A stretch of 8,089 bases of DNA from Desulfobulbaceae bacterium (lineage in GTDB: Bacteria > Desulfobacterota > Desulfobulbia > Desulfobulbales > Desulfobulbaceae), in assembly GCA_011322715.1 (NCBI GenBank), contig DRLX01000377.1, forward strand, positions 1-8,089, written 5' to 3'. The notes beneath the pieces are model-generated. The model was not told the origin of the DNA and ran no database searches. It saw only the letters and a list, made by a program, of their open reading frames with translations. How positions within the stretch are numbered: position 1 is the stretch's first letter; every line of letters starts with the position of its first letter. Below, piece by piece: positions 1 through 5,798 of the stretch. The translations under genes and the position numbers were made by a program.

Positions 1-177
1 AAACTCTATCTGAACAACCCTGGCACCCAAATCCTCGGCAATGGCAACGGTGTCGTCCTCACTGAATGAATCGGCAACAACGATTTCATCGGCCCATAAT
101 ACGGAGTTAATGGCTGAACGAATTTTATCCGCCTCGTTGTAGGCGATAATATACACGGAAATGTGCTTGGAATTCAT
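1..177 (-). CDS. Glycosyltransferase family 2, N-terminal fragment (runs off the window)
   Basis: The first 59 codons of a gene that continues beyond the left edge. Translation gives a start MNSKHISVYIIAYNEADKIR, followed by an ADEIVVADSFSEDDT segment and a further beta strand GARVVQI. This is the nucleotide-sugar-binding beginning of a GT-A fold family 2 glycosyltransferase: the 'AYNE' loop, and a D-S-x-S-x-D-x-T loop that varies the common DSGSTDGT. The combination resembles the WaaE/KdtX-like lipopolysaccharide-core transferases, but the catalytic DxD and acceptor region lie outside the window, so the sugar and acceptor are unknown. The ATG overlaps the stop of the upstream ATPase gene in an ATGA junction, and there is no clear Shine-Dalgarno sequence before it, which suggests translational coupling. 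The protein probably acts at the cytoplasmic face of the inner membrane on a surface glycan. Confidence 0.85.
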   Translation of the reverse strand, partial: MNSKHISVYIIAYNEADKIRSAINSVLWADEIVVADSFSEDDTVAIAEDLGARVVQIEF

Positions 178-2423
178 GCCCGACGAACGGCCTGCGGTCT
201 GGGCCTGTTGCCACCGGCCAATTGGACCACGATGCGGTCGGTTTTCTGCAGTCGGCCGACCAGTGTCTTGAACAGGTGTTTGGATACATCAGGATATTTC
301 TCTATCAGTTCTCCCAGCTTATCGCCGGGATACCGTTTGACGGTACATCGACCGGCCGAGACGATGGAGGCGGTGCGGACTTCATTTAAAATCGAGGCCA
401 TTTCTCCGAAATATTCTCCCGGCTCTGTAATTTCGGCAATTTTTTTCCCACCTCGCAACACGGCGACCTTTCCCCGGACCAGCTTGAAAAAATCCTTGTC
501 TTTGTTCCCCTCCTGAATAATAGTGTCGCCCTCCTGGTATTCTTCCACATCAGGGTTGACAAGATAGGCGGGCAGGCTGTCCTCATGGACCACCGTGCGA
601 CGCAGAACTTCTTCAAGACTGGTCACGCCTTCACGGGCCTTCTGCAGGGCCGCCTGGCGCAGGGTATACATCCCCTCCTGAACAGCTATCTTTCGCAGCT
701 GTTCCTCGGAAACTTCGGCCTGAATGGCTTTGGCAACCTCATCGGTGACCTCCATCAATTCGAAGAAACCAACCCGGCCCTTGTAGCCCAAACCATTGCA
801 TTCCGCACATCCCTTGGCTTTATACAGGTTGAGATCATCAATTTCTTCTTCTTTAAAGCCGACGGCAATGAGTTTCTTTTTGTCATAGGAGGCCGGTTCA
901 CGGCAATTGGGGCAAAGCCTTCTTCCCAGACGCTGGGAAAGGACCATGGTCAGGGAGGAGGCCAGCAGATAGGGCGGAATACCGATGTCTACCATACGAC
1001 CGACCGTGGACGGTGAATCATTGGTATGGAGAGTTGAGAAGACAAGATGTCCGGTCATTGCCGCTTTCATGGCAATTTCCGCAGTATCGATATCACGAAT
1101 TTCTCCAACCATAATGATGTCCGGATCCTGGCGAAGAAATGCCTTGAGTGCAGCGGCAAAGGTCATGCCGACTTCCGTGTTGACGTTGACCTGGTTGATA
1201 CCCTTGAAGTTAAACTCCACAGGATCTTCCGCCGTCAGAATTTTAATATCCTCGCTGTTGAGCGAATTGAGCGCTGAATACAGAGTTACCGTTTTACCCG
1301 ATCCGGTTGGACCGGTAACAAGAAGTAGACCCTGAGGTCGTTCGAGACAGCGTTTCAGGGTATCAAAGGTCTTCTGCTCAAAGCCGAGTTTGGTCAGGTC
1401 GACATTAAGGGAACTCTTGTCAAGGATACGAAGAACAATGCCTTCTCCATGGAGGAGGGGCAGGGTAGAGACGCGGAAATCAACTGCCCTGTTGCGCCCC
1501 ATCCGCATTTTGATACGTCCATCCTGGGGAACACGTCGTTCAGTGATATTCAAGTCGGCCAGAATCTTGACCCTGGCAATGAGCGCATTTTTAATGGTCA
1601 ACGGCAGGTTCATGGATTTAAACAGCGCCCCATCCTTCCGGTAACGAACCTGCATGGTTTTTTCAAAAGGTTCGATGTGGATATCACTCACCCCTTCCTG
1701 GACGGCCTTGACCAGAATACCGTTTACCAGCTTGATAATCGGGGCATCAGAGGCGGAAAATTGATCAAAAGCACTCTCATCTTCGGAGCCGGTTTCAATT
1801 TCAAAATCTTCAGCTGCATCGGACACCAGGGCGCCGAAATCCTCAACCTGGGTGATCTCTTCCTCTTCCTGATCTTCCTCGGTGTGGAAAGCAAAAAAGG
1901 ATTTATACTCTTCCTCATCAATTTTGTAATATTTCTTGTAGGCCTCAATGATGTCTTTTGCCGTTGAAACACAGACATCAAGCTCCATGTTGACCGTGTC
2001 CTGCAGCTCTTCCACCTCAATATGATCGGTTGGCTCGGCCATGGTGACCTGCAGGGTATTACCGGCCCGACGGAGGGGAAAGGCGAGAAATTGTCGTGCC
2101 TTTTCATAGGGGAGCAACTCAAGGACATCCGGGCTGGGGGCCTCTTCCTGGATAGATACCAGGGTATAGTTGTGCATCCGGCTGAGAAAATTGGCAATAG
2201 TATCCCGTTCCAGGGTGCCGTTTTCCAGCAGGATCCGCCCTAACCGTTCCCCGGTTTTTCGGTGGATTTTTTTTGCGTGTTCAAACTGGTTGGCGGTGAT
2301 GTAGCCCGCTTTCTGCAGGAGTTCACCGATCTTGAATTTGCCGGCGCCGGACTGGTCCTTGACGGTCCGTTTTCGGGAGCTTTTACGGTGGATCTTTTTT
2401 TTGCCGGCGGTTGTCTTGACCAT
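174..2423 (-). CDS. GspE/PilB-family secretion or pilus assembly ATPase with C-terminal cyclic-nucleotide-binding domain
   Basis: A 749-residue cytoplasmic motor ATPase of the type II secretion/type IV pilus family. A basic, lysine-rich N-terminus (1-30) precedes a MshEN (GSPII_E_N) domain at about 30-165. A strongly acidic, probably flexible linker covers about 168-225. The motor core follows: Walker A GPTGSGKT (371-378), Asp box from about 399 (EDPVEF), Walker B region DPDIIMVGEIRD (433-444), His box TGHLVFSTLHTND (457-469), and a zinc-binding tetracysteine (C504, C507, C539, C542). The normal family C-terminus ends near 609. Residues about 620-735 add a cNMP-binding beta barrel with cassette FGEMASILNEVRTASI (672-687), keeping the expected Glu674 and Arg683. 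The start ATG has only a poor Shine-Dalgarno match, but the downstream MshEN sequence requires roughly this start. No other pilus or Gsp genes are visible, so pilB and gspE cannot be told apart. Identity as a motor ATPase is near certain; the fused sensor domain is a strong call. Confidence 0.95.
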   Translation of the reverse strand: MVKTTAGKKKIHRKSSRKRTVKDQSGAGKFKIGELLQKAGYITANQFEHAKKIHRKTGERLGRILLENGTLERDTIANFLSRMHNYTLVSIQEEAPSPDVLELLPYEKARQFLAFPLRRAGNTLQVTMAEPTDHIEVEELQDTVNMELDVCVSTAKDIIEAYKKYYKIDEEEYKSFFAFHTEEDQEEEEITQVEDFGALVSDAAEDFEIETGSEDESAFDQFSASDAPIIKLVNGILVKAVQEGVSDIHIEPFEKTMQVRYRKDGALFKSMNLPLTIKNALIARVKILADLNITERRVPQDGRIKMRMGRNRAVDFRVSTLPLLHGEGIVLRILDKSSLNVDLTKLGFEQKTFDTLKRCLERPQGLLLVTGPTGSGKTVTLYSALNSLNSEDIKILTAEDPVEFNFKGINQVNVNTEVGMTFAAALKAFLRQDPDIIMVGEIRDIDTAEIAMKAAMTGHLVFSTLHTNDSPSTVGRMVDIGIPPYLLASSLTMVLSQRLGRRLCPNCREPASYDKKKLIAVGFKEEEIDDLNLYKAKGCAECNGLGYKGRVGFFELMEVTDEVAKAIQAEVSEEQLRKIAVQEGMYTLRQAALQKAREGVTSLEEVLRRTVVHEDSLPAYLVNPDVEEYQEGDTIIQEGNKDKDFFKLVRGKVAVLRGGKKIAEITEPGEYFGEMASILNEVRTASIVSAGRCTVKRYPGDKLGELIEKYPDVSKHLFKTLVGRLQKTDRIVVQLAGGNRPRPQAVRRA

Positions 2424-2479
2424 GAAAAATTCGAGGTTTTTTCTGTTTCTAATTCTCTAATGAGAGACTGATTTACATT

Positions 2480-2508
2480 ATGATACTATAAAAAAGAAAC
2501 CGGGTCAA
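2480..2508 (-). promoter_or_regulatory. Candidate sigma70-type promoter for the ATPase gene, overlapping the fhs terminator
   Basis: On the minus strand a TTGACC -35 element (2508-2503) is separated by exactly 17 bases from a TATCAT -10 element (2485-2480). This would start transcription near 2473 and give an untranslated leader of about 50 nt before the ATG at 2423. The -35 box lies inside the downstream arm of the fhs terminator hairpin. The match is by eye only and the region is AT-rich, so chance similarity is possible. An independent promoter is expected here because a strong terminator separates the two genes. Confidence 0.4.
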
Positions 2509-2535
2509 AAGCACTCTGCACTTTTGACCCGGTTT
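2491..2535 (-). terminator. Strong intrinsic terminator downstream of fhs
   Basis: A perfect 15-bp inverted repeat (2497-2511 and 2521-2535, core CCGGGTC/GACCCGG) encloses a 9-nt loop (2512-2520). Read on the minus strand the hairpin is followed by a T-rich tract, TTTCTTTTTT, ending in ATAG. It lies about 85 nt past the fhs stop codon. The plus-strand reading has a weaker tail (TTTTCTAAAA), so minus-strand termination is the main function. Confidence 0.88.
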
Positions 2536-2538
2536 TCT

Positions 2539-2566
2539 AAAAAAGGGATTTTTAATGAATTATCCC
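2539..2566 (-). terminator. Weak upstream member of a tandem terminator after fhs
   Basis: A second hairpin lies just before the strong one in the direction of fhs transcription. The arms are GGGAT (minus strand, 2566-2562) and ATCCC (2549-2545), joined by an AT-rich loop and followed by six T residues (2544-2539). The stem is only 5 bp, so on its own it would be inefficient, but the position and T tract suggest a back-to-back terminator. Confidence 0.45.
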
Positions 2567-2620
2567 CTCGCCGGCGGATGGAGCTGCACCCCAAAGGGCC
2601 ACGCTACACAATACATGGAA

Positions 2621-4384
2621 TCAGAAGACTCCTTTCACCTTTCCGGTTTCCACATCGACGTCAATGCGGCGGTAAGCAGGATCAGAGGCCGTGCCCGGCA
2701 TCAGGCTTATGGCTCCCGCCACCGGGACGACAAAGCCTGCCCCCTTATAGGTGAGGATGTCGCGAATGGGCAGGGTCCATCCCTTTGGTACTCCTTTAAG
2801 TTTTGGGTCATGTGAAAGGGAGAGATGGGTTTTCACCATGCAGGTGGTCATCTCCTTCATCTCCGGGTCGGCCTCGATGCGCTTGAGCTTGGCAGCCGCC
2901 TCGGGCGAATAACTGACACCGTCGCCGCCATACACCTCTTTGACAATCAGTTCAATACGCTTGGAGAGCGGGGTGTCCAGGTCGTAGAGAAATTTAAAGT
3001 CGTTGGGCTCTTCGCAGGCGTCGGCAACCGCATCGGCAAATTCAAGGGCACCTTCACCACCATATTCCCAATGCCGTGACAGGGCGACACGTGCACCGGC
3101 AGCTTCCGACAGTCGGCGAACAGCGGCGATTTCATTGTCCGTGTCCGTATAAAAGGCGTTGATACAGACGACAGGATTAATACCGGCCTTCTTGACGGTT
3201 TCAATGTGATGGATAAGATTAGCACATCCCTTTTCAACCCATTCCACGTTTTCGCCTTCATATTCCTTGGGCATGGGTTTGCCGGGCACAGGAATCGGCG
3301 CACCGCCGTGACATTTGAGTGCACGGATGGTAGCAACCACGACCGCACAGTTTGGTTTCAGGCCGGAGTAGCGGCATTTGAGGTTCCAGAATTTTTCAAA
3401 TCCAATGTCGGCGCCGAATCCGGATTCGGTGACGTTGTAATCCGCCAGTTTCAAGGCTACCCGGTCGGCTATGACCGAGGACTGGCCGATGGCGATGTTG
3501 GCAAAGGGACCGGCATGAACAATAACCGGCTGGCCTTCCAATGTCTGCATCAGGTTGGGATTAATAGCATCAACCATCCAGGCCGTCATGGCTCCGTCCA
3601 CCTCGAGATCAGCCGTTGTGATCGGTCGGTCCTGCTTGTCGTAGGCCACAACAATTTTACCGATACGTTCCCGCATGTCTTTTAAATCTTTGGCAATAGA
3701 GAGAATGGCCATTATTTCCGAAGAAACAGCAATATTAAAACCGGACTGCATGGTCATGCCGTCCATCTTGCCGCCTATTCCCATGGTAATGTTGCGCAGG
3801 GCCTGGGCACAGAAATCCATGATCCACCTGAATTCAACTTTTTTGGGGTGGATATCCAGTCGTTTCAGGTTGCGCATTGCCAACTGTTCGTCGGTGTAAT
3901 TGCACTCATGCTGCATGCGGGCGGAAAGAGCCACCATGCCGAGGTTATGGGCATTCATGATGGCATTGATATCTCCGGTCATGCCCAGAGAAAAAGGTGT
4001 CAAAGGAATACATTGGGCCAGACCGCCGCCTGCGGCCGATCCCTTGATATTCATGGTTGGTCCACCGGAAGGTTGGCGGATGGCTCCTATAACGGATTTG
4101 CCGCGTTTTCCCAGGCCTTGGACAAGGCCCATTGCACAGGTGGATTTTCCTTCGCCGAGTGGCGTGGGGGAGATAGCGGTTACATCGACGTATTTTCCGT
4201 CAGGTTTATCTTTAAGTCTGTCAAGAATTTTACGGTAATCCAGTTTGGCCAGATAATGGCCATGGGGAAGCAGCTCTTCTTTTTCCAGGCCAAGCTGCTC
4301 GCCCAGTTCATAAACCGTTTTCATTCGGCTTTCAGCTTCTTCTGCAATTTCCCAGTCCGCGTGCTTGGTGGGATCCAAAACCAT
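2621..4384 (-). CDS. fhs: Formate--tetrahydrofolate ligase
   Basis: The enzyme activates formate with ATP and joins it to tetrahydrofolate, giving 10-formyl-tetrahydrofolate. This is the entry step of the methyl branch of the Wood-Ljungdahl pathway and a general source of one-carbon units; it acts in the cytosol, usually as a homotetramer. The 587-residue product shows the P-loop PTPLGEGKST (73-82), the first family signature NIKGSAAGGGLAQCIP (112-127) followed by TGDINAI, and the second signature VATIRALKCHGG (about 350-361). It is somewhat longer than the roughly 555-560 residues of clostridial homologues, with the extra length partly at the N-terminus. The start is fixed by a near-perfect Shine-Dalgarno sequence (4389-4397). 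The gene appears to be its own transcription unit, with a candidate promoter and structured leader upstream and a tandem terminator downstream. Direction in vivo (formate fixation or acetyl-CoA oxidation) cannot be read from the sequence. Confidence 0.98.
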   Translation of the reverse strand: MVLDPTKHADWEIAEEAESRMKTVYELGEQLGLEKEELLPHGHYLAKLDYRKILDRLKDKPDGKYVDVTAISPTPLGEGKSTCAMGLVQGLGKRGKSVIGAIRQPSGGPTMNIKGSAAGGGLAQCIPLTPFSLGMTGDINAIMNAHNLGMVALSARMQHECNYTDEQLAMRNLKRLDIHPKKVEFRWIMDFCAQALRNITMGIGGKMDGMTMQSGFNIAVSSEIMAILSIAKDLKDMRERIGKIVVAYDKQDRPITTADLEVDGAMTAWMVDAINPNLMQTLEGQPVIVHAGPFANIAIGQSSVIADRVALKLADYNVTESGFGADIGFEKFWNLKCRYSGLKPNCAVVVATIRALKCHGGAPIPVPGKPMPKEYEGENVEWVEKGCANLIHHIETVKKAGINPVVCINAFYTDTDNEIAAVRRLSEAAGARVALSRHWEYGGEGALEFADAVADACEEPNDFKFLYDLDTPLSKRIELIVKEVYGGDGVSYSPEAAAKLKRIEADPEMKEMTTCMVKTHLSLSHDPKLKGVPKGWTLPIRDILTYKGAGFVVPVAGAISLMPGTASDPAYRRIDVDVETGKVKGVF

Positions 4385-4388
4385 AGGG

Positions 4389-4397
4389 TCCTCCTTT
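4389..4397 (-). promoter_or_regulatory. Strong ribosome binding site for fhs
   Basis: On the minus strand AAAGGAGGA lies four bases (CCCT) before the fhs ATG at 4384. It is almost fully complementary to the 16S 3' end, fixes the start codon and implies high translation. It contrasts with the weak sites before thyX and the ATPase gene. Confidence 0.85.
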
Positions 4398-4435
4398 AAG
4401 TGTTAAGAAAGTGGGGGGTAAAATATGAGACAGCC

Positions 4436-4495
4436 CAGGAAGACTCCTGTGCTTAATCCCGCATATTCATGACGACCGCCGGACAAATATACGGG
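4436..4495 (-). promoter_or_regulatory. Two stem-loops in the fhs 5' leader (candidate cis-regulatory RNA)
   Basis: The first hairpin in the transcript pairs 4495-4486 (CCCGTATATT) with 4467-4458 (AATATGCGGG): ten pairs including one G-U wobble, with an 18-nt loop. The wobble forms only in minus-strand RNA; plus-strand RNA would have an A-C mismatch, which fits a role in the fhs mRNA. The second hairpin, CAGGA/TCCTG with a GTCT tetraloop (4436-4449), follows 8 nt later. Neither has a T tract, so they are not simple terminators. I do not recognise a known riboswitch class. Confidence 0.4.
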
Positions 4496-4518
4496 CTAAA
4501 AACGACGATAATTCCAAA

Positions 4519-4547
4519 AGGTTAGCAGGTTTGGAAGGAGTTGTCAA
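4519..4547 (-). promoter_or_regulatory. Candidate sigma70-type promoter for fhs
   Basis: A consensus TTGACA -35 (4547-4542) is followed after 17 bases by TAACCT (4524-4519), preceded by TGC as in an extended -10. The -10 match is weak. The predicted start near 4512 gives a leader of about 128 nt that contains both stem-loops. Part of the spacer and -10 lies within an imperfect dyad (TTCCAAA...TTTGGAA, about 4511-4536), which could be a regulator site. Confidence 0.45.
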
Positions 4548-4572
4548 TATGTAGCGATCGCAAGGGGAAGCC

Positions 4573-4586
4573 GGTCACTGGTAACC
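4573..4586. other. Imperfect dyad upstream of the fhs promoter
   Basis: GGTCAC-TG-GTAACC is a 14-bp near-palindrome with one mismatch, about 30 bp upstream of the fhs -35. Its right half is part of AACCTGCT (4583-4590), which has an inverted copy AGCAGGTT (4524-4531) next to the fhs -10, so the two copies flank the -35. This could be a repressor or activator site, or a weak structure at the 3' end of the thyX transcript; it has no T tract and is not a convincing terminator. Confidence 0.25.
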
Positions 4587-4619
4587 TGCTGAAAAATATA
4601 AGGGAATAGGTCGCAATAC

Positions 4620-5552
4620 TTAAGAAAAAATGTCTGGAAAGCGGGACCTGAACTCTTCATGCAACGGAATCATGACCTCACGCATGGATGGTTCCGCCGC
4701 CTTTGTTGTTCGGAGGTTGAAAATATGGCGCCACTCCGCCAGGTTGGCATAGACGATCAGTTCCGTTTTGCAGGAGTTGGGTAGGACGGTCCTGGCCGCC
4801 TGTGGGCTGGAAGTCTCAAGGAGCTGCAGGTACATCTGCTCGGTGTCCAGCATGGCCTTGTGCCAGATGGTGTATTCCGGGCTGTCTTCCTCAAAAAACA
4901 TGGGCTTGATAAAGGTCACTTCACTGCCGAATTTATCGTCGCTGTAGCGGCAGTAACGCTGGCTTTCCTGAAGAAAAGAGCAGGGGCGATGGCGAACGAT
5001 TTCGTGGGTAATGGCGCGGTTGACGATAAATTTCACCCCGATATGACGGTGTTTTTCCCGTTTTGCAGGAGGAAGTCGGTCCACCTCCGTCAGTTCCATC
5101 TTGGTTACTGAAATAGAAGGATCGGCCTTTAGGCCGTTTTTCGGAAAAATGGTACTGAAAAAATAAGGATGCCGATTGTTGAGGTAGCTGCACATCGCCC
5201 TGACCATTGCACAGTCGGGATGAAACATGAGCATTTCGCGGAAGGCCCGAACACTGCCGGTGATCAGCATTTCGCCTCCTCTGTGATCAATGTGCAGGTA
5301 TTTGGGCTGGGTGAGAAACAACTCCGTCACCTTGTGTTCATTACTGCAGTGAATCTGCAGGGTGACGACCCCCATTTCAAGGACGGAGTTATGCCCATGT
5401 TCCGCCATCTTGGTAACAAATGGAAGAGCGGAATTTTGATCTATTTTATCCTCGCTTTTGTAACATATACGGCCACAGTATTCGATACGAACAGCAAGGC
5501 TTTCTCGATCAAGATGATCCAGCACTTCAAATGAGGGCGATACTATGTGCAT
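4620..5552 (-). CDS. thyX: FAD-dependent thymidylate synthase ThyX, long form
   Basis: ThyX methylates dUMP to dTMP using methylene-tetrahydrofolate as carbon donor and reduced FAD/NAD(P)H as reductant. It releases tetrahydrofolate instead of dihydrofolate, so DHFR is not needed to recycle the cofactor. The 310-residue product has the family signature RHR-X7-S as RHRPCSFLQES (187-197) followed by QRY, and a C-terminal region with LPNSCKTEL, NLAEWRHIFNLR and a following Glu that corresponds to the usual active-site segment. It is longer than the roughly 220-260 residues of compact ThyX; extra sequence lies around 108-168 between the N-terminal region and the signature. The usual Asn of the motif (SxNE) is Leu-Gln here, a variant I associate with long-form ThyX proteins. 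Only a purine-rich stretch (AGAAAGAG), not a strong Shine-Dalgarno, precedes the ATG, but the N-terminal MHIVSPSFEVLD fits the family. Its neighbour fhs also works in folate metabolism. Confidence 0.95.
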   Translation of the reverse strand: MHIVSPSFEVLDHLDRESLAVRIEYCGRICYKSEDKIDQNSALPFVTKMAEHGHNSVLEMGVVTLQIHCSNEHKVTELFLTQPKYLHIDHRGGEMLITGSVRAFREMLMFHPDCAMVRAMCSYLNNRHPYFFSTIFPKNGLKADPSISVTKMELTEVDRLPPAKREKHRHIGVKFIVNRAITHEIVRHRPCSFLQESQRYCRYSDDKFGSEVTFIKPMFFEEDSPEYTIWHKAMLDTEQMYLQLLETSSPQAARTVLPNSCKTELIVYANLAEWRHIFNLRTTKAAEPSMREVMIPLHEEFRSRFPDIFS

Positions 5553-5640
5553 TGTTTTTTCTCTTTCTTTCTATTCCTGGTTGTTTGCTCGTTTTCTTTA
5601 TTCCGTACCGAGATCATTGGTGATGTGTTTGGTAGTTAGG

Positions 5641-5782
5641 GACTGTGCAAAAAAAACTGTAACATCCTGCTTGCCCTTTTGCCCATTTTCTACGTTGCGT
5701 AAAGAGCTGAATAAAAGAGACTATGCAACTCATTACGCGCCTTGAAAATGAACAAAATCTCAGCGCATAATTGTTACACTGT
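5641..5782. repeat. Candidate dispersed intergenic repeat or MITE-like element
   Basis: This non-coding stretch between nifS and thyX contains nested inverted repeats: TGTAACA (5658-5664) with TGTTACA (5772-5778), GTTGC (5694-5698) with GCAAC (5725-5729), and GCGTAA (5697-5702) with TTACGC (5733-5738). The outer pair sits near the edges like degenerate terminal repeats. The segment also recalls repeated intergenic sequences I associate with Desulfobacterota genomes (an AAGGCGCG/CGCGCCTT core). There is only one copy in this window, so the repeat nature is inferred. The rest of the 5553-5798 gap holds no gene, terminator or promoter I can support. Confidence 0.35.
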
Positions 5783-5798
5783 ATTTCTTTACAGCCCC

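Noticed and set aside
2524..2815. Plus-strand open frames starting around the fhs terminator.
   Set aside because: They lie antisense to the 3' end of fhs and begin inside terminator hairpins; the translations look like antisense shadows.
4553..4560. GCGATCGC octamer palindrome between thyX and fhs, like the cyanobacterial HIP1 repeat.
   Set aside because: A single copy was noticed in the window and the genes are not cyanobacterial in character; most likely chance.
5545..5745. A 66-codon plus-strand open frame in the nifS-thyX gap.
   Set aside because: It overlaps the thyX start, has a low-complexity Phe/Leu/Cys-rich translation, no recognisable family and no convincing ribosome binding site; the area looks repeat-derived.
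5779..5794. CTGTA/TACAG hairpin directly after the nifS stop as a terminator.
   Set aside because: The stem is 5 bp with low GC and no T tract follows on the minus strand.
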